DNA of 52,322 bases from an uncultured Acidobacteriota bacterium (GCA_903847195.1 CAINCZ010000169.1:1-52322); one strand, 5' to 3'; counted from the stretch's first letter, positions 17,292 to 26,706 are shown. The notes: generated by a model not told the origin, from the letters alone. Numbers and translations are program-made.

Positions 17292-18301
17292 GGTGTCTGC
17301 TTTCGGATTTGTCCCACGACAGCGGCTCCGATCGATTCCAGTGGCAGCACTTCGACCGCTGCACCGATTTCCCTGGCTGCGCGCGGCATGCCATACACCG
17401 TGCAGGTAGCCTCGTCCTGCGCGATGGTATGCCAGCCCTTCCGGCGCAACTCCAGCAAACCGGCTGCGCCGTCCCTTCCCATCCCCGTCAGCAGTACCGC
17501 CGTATGCTTGCCCGGCCAGTGGTGCGCCAGGCTCGAGAAGAACGTGTCCACGCTGGGACGATAAGGATATTCCGCCGGCTCGCGGTTGTAATGGAAAGCG
17601 AGGTCCGAACCGACAATCAGGTGATCGTTCGTGGCTGCCAGGTATACGCGGCCCGGCTGCGGCGCTTCGCCCTCGCGCGCCAGCATCACCTGCAACTCGG
17701 TTTGCCCGTCCAGCCACTCCGCCAGCCCGGCGGCGAACTGCACATCCACATGCTGCACCACCACGACCGCAGCCGCCAGGTCGCGCGGCATTCCGGCCAG
17801 CATCGACACCAGCGCCATGGGACCGCCCGTGGAGGCGCCGACTGCAACGAGCGGACACCCGGAACCGCCGCCCTGCGCTCCGAGTTGCGGCCTCGCCGGT
17901 GGAGCTTCGCAGGCGATCAGCATTCCGATATTCGCGATCTTCTTCAACAGCTCCTGCCCGCCACTGATCTCTCCGCCCGCGAAGACCGGGGTAGCAGTCA
18001 CGTCGAGCGCACCGAAGCTCATCGCCTCAAACGCCTTGGCGGCATTGCCCGCAACGGCAGCTGTGACCACAAGAATTGCGCACGGGCTCCGCTGCATGAT
18101 GGCCTTCGTGGCCTGCACTCCGTCCATCACCGGCATGATCAGGTCCATCAGGATCAGGTCGGGCGTGTCCTGCGCGCACTTCTCCACCGCCTCCGCGCCA
18201 TCGACGGCGATCCATGCCACGCGGTGTGCGGCATCGCTCACGACAACCCGGCGCAACACTTCCACCGCCATGGCCAAGTCGTTTACGATGGCGATCCTCA
18301 T
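17288..18301 (-). CDS. cheB: Chemotaxis methylesterase CheB (WspF-like)
   Basis: A 337-residue protein-glutamate methylesterase that demethylates MCP glutamates for adaptation. The receiver domain has Asp53 in ILMDLIMPVMDG. The catalytic domain begins near residue 150 with the nucleophile motif VAVGASTGGPMAL, then VVVVQHVDVQF (catalytic His) and LLTGMGRDGA (catalytic Asp). The start overlaps the cheA stop as ATGA and the stop overlaps the PP2C start, so three proteins are translationally coupled. Position 4 of the receiver motif reads VNDL rather than the usual VDDS; the acidic pocket keeps one Asp (Asp8). Confidence 0.94.
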   Translation of the reverse strand: MRIAIVNDLAMAVEVLRRVVVSDAAHRVAWIAVDGAEAVEKCAQDTPDLILMDLIMPVMDGVQATKAIMQRSPCAILVVTAAVAGNAAKAFEAMSFGALDVTATPVFAGGEISGGQELLKKIANIGMLIACEAPPARPQLGAQGGGSGCPLVAVGASTGGPMALVSMLAGMPRDLAAAVVVVQHVDVQFAAGLAEWLDGQTELQVMLAREGEAPQPGRVYLAATNDHLIVGSDLAFHYNREPAEYPYRPSVDTFFSSLAHHWPGKHTAVLLTGMGRDGAAGLLELRRKGWHTIAQDEATCTVYGMPRAAREIGAAVEVLPLESIGAAVVGQIRKQTP

Positions 18302-20979
18302 GATGGCTCTCCCGCATCGCCGATCAGGTCACGCACCGTGTTCAACAGCCCGGCGTCATGGAAACTGCTCTTCGTGAGGTAGGCGTTGGCGCCGGCATCG
18401 AGCCCCTTCATCCGGTACTCGGCCTGGTCCTTGTAGGAAACGATCACCACCGGAAGGCTGCCGGTGGGAGGCCATGCGCGCAAACGTCGCACCAGTTCAA
18501 TGCCGTCGAGCCGCGGCATATCGACGTCTGTCACCAGCAGGTCGAAGCGGCCTTCGCGCAGCGCGTTCCAGCCTTCCATGCCATCGATGGCCACGCTTAC
18601 ATCGTACCCGCCGTTCTCCAGCAAGCGGCGCTCAGTTTCGCGCACGGTGAGCGAGTCGTCCACCACCAGGATTCGCTTCCGCGTGGTGCGCTTCTGCGCC
18701 TGCTGCTCCCGCAACTTCTTCAACCCGCCGCGCGTCAGCAGGCTGTCGATGGAGCGCACTAGATCCTCAACGTCGAGGATCAGCACCGGCGAGCCATCTT
18801 CCAGGATGGCGCCCGCGCTGATGTTGGCGACCTTTCCCAGCCGCCGGTCCAGTGGAATGACCACCAGGTCGCGCTCCCCGGCAAAACGGTCCACCGCCAG
18901 ACCATAGCGGTTCAAATGATTTCCGACAGCCACAATGTGGAGCATTTCGTTCGCGCGCGGCGGGGTCTGCAACTGCAGCACTTGCGTGGCGTCGATGATG
19001 CCGACACTGGCCCCATCCATCATGCAGAACTGCCGATCCTCCACCACGCGGATTTCGGCGCGCGCCATGCGAAAGACCCGCTCCACCTGCGCCAGCGGCA
19101 GTGCGTAAATCTGTCCGCCAATCTCCAGCAGCAGCGAGCGCACTACAGAAAGCGTCAACGGAAGTTGCAAGTGGAAGGCGGTGCCTTTGCCCAACTCCGT
19201 CGTTACCCTCGCGCTGCCGCCCACCTGGTGCGCCATCGCTTGCACGATGTTGAGCCCCACGCCTCGCCCGGACAATTCGCTCACTTCGCTGCGCGTCGAG
19301 AACCCAGGCAAAAACAAAAACTCCAGCAATTCCGCGTTGCTCAGCTTCGACGCCATCTCTTCCGCCGCATAACCACTCGCCACCACTTTGCGGCGCAGGC
19401 CCTCGATGCTGATGCCCGCGCCATCATCAGACACCGTGATATCGAGTATGCCGGCGACGTGACGGGCAGCCAGCGTCAGCCTGCCTTCGGCGGGCTTTCC
19501 GGCGGCCAACCTCTGCTCGGGCATTTCCATTCCGTGGTCCACCGCATTGCGCAGCAAGTGGGTCAGCGGAGCTTCGAGTTTTTCAAGAATGTCGCGGTCA
19601 ACCTGGGTCTCGGGATTTTCGATCACCAACCGAACCGACTTGCCTAGGCTGCGCGCCAGGTCACGAATCATGCGTGGATAGCCGTGCAGCGCATCGGCAA
19701 ACGGCCTCATGCGGGTAGCCAGGGCCTCGTCATACAGACGATTGGAGAGGCGCTCCAAGCGGCGGGTGAACTGGTCGAACTCGGCCAGATGCCGCAGCGT
19801 GAGATCGTGCAACTGCTCGCCGTGCCGGCAAAGCTCCTGCGCGCGCTGCAGTTCTTCATCGGAGCCCATCTCGGCAAGGCTCTGGCGCGCGCGGTTGAGC
19901 GCTTCCATCAGGCTGTACTGCCCTTGCTTGATTCGTTGCAGCGCCGCGCTGAGCGGGCGCACAGACTTCGTCTGCACCAGGCATTCACCGGCAAGCCCCA
20001 TCAGCCGGTTCAGATTGTCGGCAAAGACACGAACCGAATCCTGCTCGCTTCGTTGCGCTTCGGCCGGTTGAGCGGCGAGCGACGGCGGCGCAGCAGGTGC
20101 AACGCTGATCGCAGGTGCGGGCGCGCTCTCGCCTGCCGTCATCAGCGCGGCGAGCGATTGTTCCAGCGCCTTGTACTTGGCTTTTTCCGCTTCCAGAGTC
20201 GCGGGGATATCCGCGGGCACGACCCGCGAAAGAGACGAGAAGCAGTCCGTCGCCTGCAGCAGGCGATCAATGTGCTGCGACTCGAGCTTCCACTTGCCGC
20301 GCTGCGCCGCAGCCAGCACGTCTTCCATGGCGTGCGCCATGCCCACCGCCAGATCAAGACCCACCATGCGCGCCGCGCCCTTGATTGAATGTGCGGCCCT
20401 CATCAGCGGCTCGATCTTCTCCGCCTGGGTTTCGCCTTCCACCGCTACCAAACCAGTTTCGAGCGCCTGCGCATGGGTCTCCAGTTCCATGCGGAACAGG
20501 TCGAGCATCGGCAGTTCCGCAAGATCGGCTGGCACACTTGCAGCAGGAGGACGCTGACTGACAACCTGCGCCCGGGATGTCGAAGCTTCCGTTGGTTCCT
20601 TGAACTTCCGGCTGAGACCTGCGATCTCCGCACCTTGTGCTTCCGCTCGAGTTGGGATCTCCGCAGGTGGAGCCTCCGCAAGCTTCAGCATCAGGCGACC
20701 TGCTTCGTTCAGCGCCTGCGTCAACCTGGAAGAAATCGCTGCCTGTCTGTTTCTTACAGCAGCCAGAGCCTCTTCGATGGCCCGCGTCAGACCGACAATC
20801 GGCTCCACGCCCACCATGCGGGCCGCACCTTTGATGGCCTGCGCGGCGCGTGCCCACGCATCGATGCGCTCTGTGCCGCCCACGCTTGCGTCCGCCGATT
20901 CCTGCGCCAGTACGCGTGCGTGCGTCTCCAGTTCCGCGCGGAACATCTCCAGCAGGAAGTTGTCTGCCGCTGGACTCAC
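18298..20979 (-). CDS. cheA: Hybrid CheA kinase with two Hpt-like domains and a C-terminal receiver (WspE-like)
   Basis: An 893-residue chemotaxis kinase. Domains in order: Hpt-like 1 (about 1-105), Hpt 2 (about 155-260), dimerisation (about 325-440), HATPase with N-box HLLRNAVDHGMEM, G1 DDGAGIS and G2 GRGVGLNIV, CheW-like domain (about 625-750) and receiver (768-893, Asp818 in LLVTDVDMPRLDG). Hpt 2 keeps phospho-acceptor His197 (RAAHSIKGAAR), but the matching position in Hpt 1 is Gln47 (RAAQAIKGAAR), so the first domain cannot be phosphorylated. I choose GTG at 20979: AAGGAG lies 6 nt upstream and GTGA overlaps the cheW stop. The GTG at 21009 is less likely. Confidence 0.94.
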   Translation of the reverse strand: MSPAADNFLLEMFRAELETHARVLAQESADASVGGTERIDAWARAAQAIKGAARMVGVEPIVGLTRAIEEALAAVRNRQAAISSRLTQALNEAGRLMLKLAEAPPAEIPTRAEAQGAEIAGLSRKFKEPTEASTSRAQVVSQRPPAASVPADLAELPMLDLFRMELETHAQALETGLVAVEGETQAEKIEPLMRAAHSIKGAARMVGLDLAVGMAHAMEDVLAAAQRGKWKLESQHIDRLLQATDCFSSLSRVVPADIPATLEAEKAKYKALEQSLAALMTAGESAPAPAISVAPAAPPSLAAQPAEAQRSEQDSVRVFADNLNRLMGLAGECLVQTKSVRPLSAALQRIKQGQYSLMEALNRARQSLAEMGSDEELQRAQELCRHGEQLHDLTLRHLAEFDQFTRRLERLSNRLYDEALATRMRPFADALHGYPRMIRDLARSLGKSVRLVIENPETQVDRDILEKLEAPLTHLLRNAVDHGMEMPEQRLAAGKPAEGRLTLAARHVAGILDITVSDDGAGISIEGLRRKVVASGYAAEEMASKLSNAELLEFLFLPGFSTRSEVSELSGRGVGLNIVQAMAHQVGGSARVTTELGKGTAFHLQLPLTLSVVRSLLLEIGGQIYALPLAQVERVFRMARAEIRVVEDRQFCMMDGASVGIIDATQVLQLQTPPRANEMLHIVAVGNHLNRYGLAVDRFAGERDLVVIPLDRRLGKVANISAGAILEDGSPVLILDVEDLVRSIDSLLTRGGLKKLREQQAQKRTTRKRILVVDDSLTVRETERRLLENGGYDVSVAIDGMEGWNALREGRFDLLVTDVDMPRLDGIELVRRLRAWPPTGSLPVVIVSYKDQAEYRMKGLDAGANAYLTKSSFHDAGLLNTVRDLIGDAGEPS

Positions 20980-21602
20980 GCGATGCTCCTTGCGGCGCAG
21001 CTTATCCACTTATCCGTATCAAGCAGGCCTGCAGAGCGCCCCTCATGATGAAAGATCGCCTTGGTCAGCGCGGAGGGAGAATGCTCGACGGTGGCCGGAG
21101 GCTTTTGCAGCGCACCCGTCTCGATCCGCAACATTCCGGCGATTTCGTCGGCCGAAAACACCATGCGCTCCGCACCCTGGCGCATCACCAGCATCCGCCG
21201 CGGAGAGCCCGCCTCCGCCATGCCCAGCAGTTGCGGCGCGGAGTAGCAGAGCAGCAGTTCGCCATCGATATTCACCAAGCCGCGAAACGAGCGGTTCGAG
21301 CGCCCGGGAACCACGTGCACCATCCGCTCTTCGACCACCTGCTCCAGCGCCCCAGCGGGCAGAGCCAGCCATTCGGTGGCAACGCGGAAGACAATCAATG
21401 CGATCGTCTCGCGAGTCTCCTCCTTCGGCTCGGTCAGAGTGCCTGTAACGAATGCACGCAGCGCCGCCGGAACCTCCCGGTCGAGCAACGTCCGCGCGGC
21501 ACGAACAAACTCGGTACAGTTGCGGCAATGTGCCAGCTCGGCAAGCTTCGGGCAGGAGTGATCGCCCTGGGTTCCGATCTTCTTCCAGCAAGCCTCAACC
21601 AC
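20976..21602 (-). CDS. cheW: CheW-like coupling protein with Cys-rich N-terminus (WspD-like)
   Basis: A 208-residue adaptor linking receptors to CheA. The N-terminal 35 residues carry four Cys (Cys5, Cys17, Cys26, Cys29) in the layout ACWKKIG ... SCPKLAELAHCRNC, which is shared with WspD-type CheW proteins. The rest is one CheW domain with RSFRGLVNIDGELLLC. The start is GTG at 21602, overlapping the end of cheR by 8 nt; the frame continues upstream into cheR but the N-terminus fits the family here. The four Cys could bind a metal or sense redox state, which is not proven. Confidence 0.88.
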   Translation of the reverse strand: MVEACWKKIGTQGDHSCPKLAELAHCRNCTEFVRAARTLLDREVPAALRAFVTGTLTEPKEETRETIALIVFRVATEWLALPAGALEQVVEERMVHVVPGRSNRSFRGLVNIDGELLLCYSAPQLLGMAEAGSPRRMLVMRQGAERMVFSADEIAGMLRIETGALQKPPATVEHSPSALTKAIFHHEGRSAGLLDTDKWISCAARSIA

Positions 21603-22761
21603 GTTCGCTCTCCTGCCGCCGGGCGCTCCTGCGGGCCCGTTCCATGAAGACGGCGCCCTGCTCCGTCTCGCCTCTGCTTTCCGCCAACGCACTCATATGA
21701 AGCAGCGCTTCGTAGTGCCCGGGTTCGAGGTAAAGCGTCTTGCGCAACCATTGCTCCGCGCTCTCCGTTCGCCCGCCGACCAGTTCAATCAGGCCCTTGA
21801 GGAAGTGAGCTTCCACCTGGTCGCGCTCCTTTTCCAGAATGCGGTCGCACAGATCAGAGGACTTGCTGAGTTCCCCACGGTCCGCCAGCGCGCGGGCCCG
21901 TGCGAGTTCCTCTTTAGCCCCGGCGATTTCTGCGCTCTTGCGCGCGGCGTGGCTCTTTGCCTTCTTCGCTGGCTTTGCCGCCCCTGCGCGCTGCCCCGGA
22001 CGGCACGCAAACGCTCCCGGATGCGGCACCGCATCGAAGCCAGCCGCAAGAACGACGGCGAGTTCGGCATGCCCTGCAAACAAAATGCCATCCGGCGCCA
22101 GCAGTCGCCGCAAGTGCTGGAGCAGGATAACCCGTGCCTCTGGCGCGAGATAAACCAACAGATTCCGGCAGAAGATCACGTCGTACGGCGTCTCGCCCGC
22201 CAGGAACTCCGTCGTGCAGGCGTTTTCGCGACGAAAGTTCACCGCCTGCTTGACCGGTTCCTTTACGGCGAATCGCTCTGAATCGGCGATGAAGTGTCGG
22301 TCGCGCCGCCCCCCGCGAAACGACGCGCTGCCGTATCGTCCTACCTTTGCTGCGGCCAGCGCGCGCTGGCTGATATCCACCGCGTCGATGCTGAAACTCG
22401 CGGGATCAAAGCCTGCATCGATCAGTGCCATCGCAATTGAATACGGTTCTTCGCCGGTCGAACAGGGTACAGAGAGAATTCTGAATGGGCGGCGCTCGCG
22501 CGGCATCTGGCGCAACATGTGAGCCAGGCACGCAAATGGTTCCCCGTCACGGAAGAACCACGTCTCCGGCACGACGAGTTGCTCGATCAGTGCCTCCAGT
22601 ATTTGCGGTGACAAGTGCAGTCTCGCAGCGCAGGGCTCGCAGTCCTGGGTGCAATCGAGGGCCGCCCGCGTCGTGCTGACGAAGGCGCCACGGCCAATCG
22701 ACTCCACGTCAAAGCCGATTGCCCGCCGCACCAGCTGCGCAATGGGATCGCACTCAAGCAT
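21595..22761 (-). CDS. cheR: Chemotaxis methyltransferase CheR with C-terminal TPR (WspC-like)
   Basis: A 388-residue SAM-dependent protein-glutamate methyltransferase that methylates MCPs. Visible: VVPETWFFRD near residue 65, the SAM site ILSVPCSTGEEPYSIAMAL, AVDISQRAL, and FCRNLLVYL. Residues about 275-388 form tetratricopeptide helices after a Lys/Ala-rich linker, the architecture of WspC. The N-terminal domain holds an unusual C-x3-C-x2-C motif (Cys37, Cys41, Cys44, CTQDCEPC). The ATG at 22761 overlaps the cheW stop by 8 nt. Confidence 0.92.
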   Translation of the reverse strand: MLECDPIAQLVRRAIGFDVESIGRGAFVSTTRAALDCTQDCEPCAARLHLSPQILEALIEQLVVPETWFFRDGEPFACLAHMLRQMPRERRPFRILSVPCSTGEEPYSIAMALIDAGFDPASFSIDAVDISQRALAAAKVGRYGSASFRGGRRDRHFIADSERFAVKEPVKQAVNFRRENACTTEFLAGETPYDVIFCRNLLVYLAPEARVILLQHLRRLLAPDGILFAGHAELAVVLAAGFDAVPHPGAFACRPGQRAGAAKPAKKAKSHAARKSAEIAGAKEELARARALADRGELSKSSDLCDRILEKERDQVEAHFLKGLIELVGGRTESAEQWLRKTLYLEPGHYEALLHMSALAESRGETEQGAVFMERARRSARRQESERG

Positions 22762-23197
22762 GCTGCGCGAAGAGCCTCTCTCGAACTTCTACCGGAAGCA
22801 GGTCGTCAACCGTCACACACTGCAAGATTCCGCTCGGGTGGCGGAGAATGCCGCCGAGGTAAGGGGCCGCCTCCACGGAAACGCCGGAGGGTTCAATGTC
22901 CTCCATCCGGCAGCCCAGGGTGTCGGTGGCCTTTTCCACCAGCAGGCCGAGCATCTTGTCCTGGCGATACTGGACCACGGCGATGCGGGTGCTCAACAGC
23001 AACCTCGCCGCCCTGCCAAAGAGCAAAGCGGAGACATCGATGACCGGCACGATGAAGCCGCGATAGTGAAACAGCCCTGCGACATACTCCGGGGCAGAGG
23101 GGACCGGGCGCAGGTTGGGAACGGGCGTCATCTCCACGATGCGCGAGGCATCCAGCCCAAACCCTTGTCCGCCCGCATGGAAGAGCAGCAGCAACAT
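22754..23197 (-). CDS. cheW: CheW-like coupling protein (WspB-like)
   Basis: A 147-residue single CheW domain: FHAGGQGFGLDASRIVEM, then VAGLFHYRGFIVPVIDVSAL and a C-terminal LPVEVRERL. It occupies the WspB position between MCP and cheR. I choose the ATG at 23197, with GAGAAG 8 nt upstream. A GTG at 23206 would overlap the MCP stop as GTGA and add three residues, which is also plausible. It should tether the receptors to CheA. Confidence 0.88.
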   Translation of the reverse strand: MLLLLFHAGGQGFGLDASRIVEMTPVPNLRPVPSAPEYVAGLFHYRGFIVPVIDVSALLFGRAARLLLSTRIAVVQYRQDKMLGLLVEKATDTLGCRMEDIEPSGVSVEAAPYLGGILRHPSGILQCVTVDDLLPVEVRERLFAQHA

Positions 23198-23202
23198 AGG
23201 CG

Positions 23203-24459
23203 TCACTTCTCGGCGGCGAATCGGGCCACGCCCGTTTGCAATCCGCCCACCGCTCCTCGCAGCCCGTGTGCCGATTCGCGGAGCCCCTTCAAGGCGCCGC
23301 GCGTTTGCACCGCGGCCTCGCTCAGCTTCTGCATGGCGGTCGTGATTTGTCCGGCGCTCTGCAATTGCATCTGCATTCCGCCGTTGACGATTTCGAAATG
23401 CGGCCCCAGTTTGCGGGTGCAATCCATCAGCCGCCCTAGGTTCTCGGTAATGCCCGCAATATCCTTGGATCCCGCTCGCGCCCGCTCGGCAAACTCCTCG
23501 ATCCCGGTCACGCCGTTTTCGACCGTCTTCTGCATCTCCAGGATCAGGCCTTCAATATCGAGTGCCGCCACTGCGGTCTGGTCGGCCAGTCGCCGCACCT
23601 CGATGGCGACAATGGAGAACCCCGCGGCGTGTGCTCCCGCCTTCTCCGCCTCGATCGCCGCATTGAGCGAGATCATGTTGGTGCGATTGGCGACGCGCGT
23701 AATCGCCTCGATGACCTTGCTGATGCGCACCGAGCTTTCACGGATCGCGGTCAGCGTCCCGGTCACGTCGCCGGCGCCCCGCACCAGGTAGTCGACCGTG
23801 CGATTGATGCCTTCGATCTGCGTTACGCCGGAATCCGCCAGTTGCGCCGCCTCCGACGCCATGCCGGTGACGGTCTCCATGGTCCTGGCCAGGTCTGTCA
23901 CCGTGGCCAGAATCTCTTTGCTGGTGGCGGCAATTTCGTTGGTCGAAGCAGCCTGCTCGCTGACCGTTGCTTCGATCTGCGCAACGGCAGCCGCCATCTG
24001 CGTGGTTGAACCGTTCACCTGCATACCCGACATCCGCACCTGCTGCAGCAGAGCCTTCAGGTCCCGGATCATCGTGCGATTGCCTTCGACCAGCCGCCAC
24101 ATCTCATCGCGCGCCGCAACGGGTTTGGTCGCAGTTCCCATCAGGCGCTCAATTTCCGCATCGCTCAGGGATTGCTCGGCTTCGTCCAACTTGCCAGCCG
24201 AGATTTGGCCTGTCGTCTCGGCGATTCTTCCCAGCGGACGACTCAGGTTCCGCGCCACCACCCAGAGCAGCGACCCGGCAACGAAAACGGCAACCACACT
24301 TAGCAAAACGCAGACCACCAATCCCGTCTTAGCCTGTTCGGTGTATGCGCTATAGCCGGAGATCGCAAACCACAGCAGGATTGCCACCGGCAGCAGGAAG
24401 ACCACGCTGCTGGCGAACAACTTCTGCGCGAGGGTGAATCGGGCCAGAAAGCGGTTCAT
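23203..24459 (-). CDS. Methyl-accepting chemotaxis protein without a periplasmic sensor domain
   Basis: A 418-residue receptor. Two membrane helices (about 15-35 and 46-68) are joined by only about ten residues, so there is no room for an external sensor domain. A HAMP-like region follows, then the signalling coiled coil with the hairpin tip EVRRLADQTAVAALDIEGLI. No C-terminal CheR/CheB pentapeptide is seen. It may sense membrane state, or depend on the partner receptor encoded just upstream (24464-26665), whose signalling domain is clearly related. The gap to that gene is 4 bp. Confidence 0.9.
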   Translation of the reverse strand: MNRFLARFTLAQKLFASSVVFLLPVAILLWFAISGYSAYTEQAKTGLVVCVLLSVVAVFVAGSLLWVVARNLSRPLGRIAETTGQISAGKLDEAEQSLSDAEIERLMGTATKPVAARDEMWRLVEGNRTMIRDLKALLQQVRMSGMQVNGSTTQMAAAVAQIEATVSEQAASTNEIAATSKEILATVTDLARTMETVTGMASEAAQLADSGVTQIEGINRTVDYLVRGAGDVTGTLTAIRESSVRISKVIEAITRVANRTNMISLNAAIEAEKAGAHAAGFSIVAIEVRRLADQTAVAALDIEGLILEMQKTVENGVTGIEEFAERARAGSKDIAGITENLGRLMDCTRKLGPHFEIVNGGMQMQLQSAGQITTAMQKLSEAAVQTRGALKGLRESAHGLRGAVGGLQTGVARFAAEK

Positions 24460-24463
24460 GCGT

Positions 24464-26665
24464 CTATGCCGTTGTGGTGCGGAATCGCGTCACCTCGCTC
24501 TGCAGGCCCTGCACTGCGCCGGTGAGCTGTTCGGTAGCCGATTTGAACTCACGCAAAGCCTGGCGGGTCTGGTCCGCCGACTGCGAGAGTTGGGTCATGG
24601 CTTCACTGATCTGCTGCGCCCCCTGGGTTTGCGCCTGCATACCATCCTTCAAGGTGTCGAATTGCGGTCCAAGGCCCTCCACCTGCTCAATGACTGCCGC
24701 GAGTTGCTTGCCGACCGTGGCGATCTCGTGCGAACGCCGCCGCACTTCATCGGAGAACTTGTCCATCTCCATCACTCCGGCGGAAACCGACGACTGCATA
24801 TCGCGCACCACCGCCTCGATGTCCTCGGTTGCCGTAGCGGTCTGATCTGCTAGGCGGCTGATCTCGCGCGCCACGACGGCGAAGCCGCGTCCGTACTCGC
24901 CGGCCTTTTCCGCCTCGATTGCAGCATTGAGCGCCAGGATGCCGGTCTGGTCGGAGATCTTGTTGATCGTGGTCACCACGCTGGAGATCTTGCTGGCGCG
25001 CTCGCTGATGACTCCCAGCTTGGAGCTTATGGAATTGGTGGACTTCACCAGTTGCTCAATTGCCGCGCTCATCTGTGTCAGGTCCGCGTGGCCCTGCTCC
25101 GCCTGCGCGCCGGCACGCTCAACGGCATCGCCCACCTCCTGCGAAGTGCGCAACAAGTCGGTTGATGTCGCAGAGATCTCTTTGCTGGTCGCCGTCACCT
25201 GCCGCGTCGCCGCCGCCTGCTCGGCAACCGATGCTTCCGACTGGCGCGCCGCCGCCGTGATCTCCACCGCCGCGGCGTTCACCTGAATGCCGGACCGCTG
25301 CACCTGGCCCAGCAGCGAGTCCAGGCTGGCGGTCATGGTCTCAAGCGCGGCCAGCAGATCGCTGACCTCATCGTGAAAGCGCTGGTTGAACTTCGTGCCG
25401 GGCCTGCTTGCGCCGTTACGTTCCAACGCCAGCACGGCGCGGGCCTCCTGCAGGTTGCCTTCCGCAATGCGCTTCGCCGCTCCGGCCGCAACCTCGAGGG
25501 GAGCCACCAGGCGCCCGCCGATCAGCCGGGCGCAGATCAAGGCGATGATCAGCGCTGCCAGCCCGGCAATCGAGATCCTCCACATCAGGCTGGACGCGCC
25601 GGAACGCACCGTCGCAATCGCCCCGGAATAATCGTTATCATCCACTCCGGCGTTGATCAGCCAATCCCACGGCGCAAAGTACAGAAGGGCAGCCGTCTTG
25701 CGCGATGCAGAGCTGCCGGGCGCACCCTCCCACATGTATTGCGAGAAAAAAACCTCTCCGGGCCGGCTGGCCAGCGCTCGGGCAATGGTCTCCTGCACGA
25801 ATGGCTTGCCCTCGCTATCGCGCGCTTCCCAGATGCTCTCGCCATCCCGCCGTCCGTCGCGCGAGATAATGTAGCGGCCCCGCTGCGCAGCCTTGACGCC
25901 AATCACAACCACGTAACCACTCTTGCCGACCTTTGTTTCCATCACGGCGTGGCGCAACGACTCCAGGGCATCGAGCCGCAGCCCGACGTAGAGCATCCCG
26001 ATAATCTTGCCCTTGTCGCGCAAAGGTTCGTAGGCCGTCACGTAGGCCGACCCCAGGATGAACGCCACCCCGCGGTATATTTGCCCCCGCAGGACCGTGG
26101 CGACTACCGGGTCTGCGGCGGCAAGGAAGGTGCCGATGGCGCGTTCGCCGACAGCATTGCGGACGTTGGTCGCAACCCGCAGCATGTCGCCCGCCTCGTT
26201 CATGCGTTCGAAGACCGTAACGGTCTCACCGGCGCCATGGGCTGCTTCATCCACGAAAGGCGTCGGCTTGTTGGCGGCCCGGTTCATTCCCAGCCAGGCG
26301 CCGCCTACCATGACGCGGGGCACGCTTACGGTCTGCGCTTCACCGGTATCCTGATGAACTGCCTGCCAGGTGACACGCTCGCCAGCGAGGCGAACTCCAC
26401 CCTTGCGGTTGAGGAAGGCTCGCGTAGTCTCCAGGTTTTGGTTGACCCGCGATTGCAGCAGGTTGTTCGTGGTCTCGAAAAGAACGTACAGGTCGCGTGC
26501 GGTCTGCGCCAGGTTGGCGCGTGCCATGGCTTCCAGCTCGTGCCCGGCCTTGTCGGCGACGGTGCCGCGGAACTCCAGCGTGAACACCAGTGTTACGATC
26601 AGCGGGAGCACGGCCACCGCGGTGATCAGTAGCAGCATCTTGCTCTTGAGCGTCAGCCTCAACAA
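24464..26665 (-). CDS. Methyl-accepting chemotaxis protein with double Cache sensor
   Basis: A 733-residue receptor. TM1 covers about residues 10-30. A large periplasmic part (about 31-360) looks like a Cache_3-Cache_2 fusion, with repeated LPGxxY-like signatures such as [17 protein letters not shown] and the [11 protein letters not shown] and [12 protein letters not shown] segments. TM2 is near 365-385, followed by HAMP and the signalling domain with tip [20 protein letters not shown]. The start is TTG at 26665, with GGGAGG 5 nt upstream. It is the first gene of the chemosensory operon. Such Cache domains usually bind small organic ligands; the ligand is unknown, but the ABC importer beside it is suggestive. 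Confidence 0.9.
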   Translation of the reverse strand: MLRLTLKSKMLLLITAVAVLPLIVTLVFTLEFRGTVADKAGHELEAMARANLAQTARDLYVLFETTNNLLQSRVNQNLETTRAFLNRKGGVRLAGERVTWQAVHQDTGEAQTVSVPRVMVGGAWLGMNRAANKPTPFVDEAAHGAGETVTVFERMNEAGDMLRVATNVRNAVGERAIGTFLAAADPVVATVLRGQIYRGVAFILGSAYVTAYEPLRDKGKIIGMLYVGLRLDALESLRHAVMETKVGKSGYVVVIGVKAAQRGRYIISRDGRRDGESIWEARDSEGKPFVQETIARALASRPGEVFFSQYMWEGAPGSSASRKTAALLYFAPWDWLINAGVDDNDYSGAIATVRSGASSLMWRISIAGLAALIIALICARLIGGRLVAPLEVAAGAAKRIAEGNLQEARAVLALERNGASRPGTKFNQRFHDEVSDLLAALETMTASLDSLLGQVQRSGIQVNAAAVEITAAARQSEASVAEQAAATRQVTATSKEISATSTDLLRTSQEVGDAVERAGAQAEQGHADLTQMSAAIEQLVKSTNSISSKLGVISERASKISSVVTTINKISDQTGILALNAAIEAEKAGEYGRGFAVVAREISRLADQTATATEDIEAVVRDMQSSVSAGVMEMDKFSDEVRRRSHEIATVGKQLAAVIEQVEGLGPQFDTLKDGMQAQTQGAQQISEAMTQLSQSADQTRQALREFKSATEQLTGAVQGLQSEVTRFRTTTA

Positions 26666-26706
26666 GACCTCCCGCCGCGTATTGCCATGTTAGTCAATAA
26701 TATACA

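Noticed and set aside
17292..17858. N-terminal extension of the PP2C response regulator to 584 residues
   Set aside because: The extension is the wrong frame of cheB; the receiver domain and the ATGA overlap fix the start at 17291.
25373..26632. 419-residue plus-strand open frame opposite the Cache receptor
   Set aside because: Long antisense frame caused by high GC and codon bias; the minus strand encodes an intact chemoreceptor.
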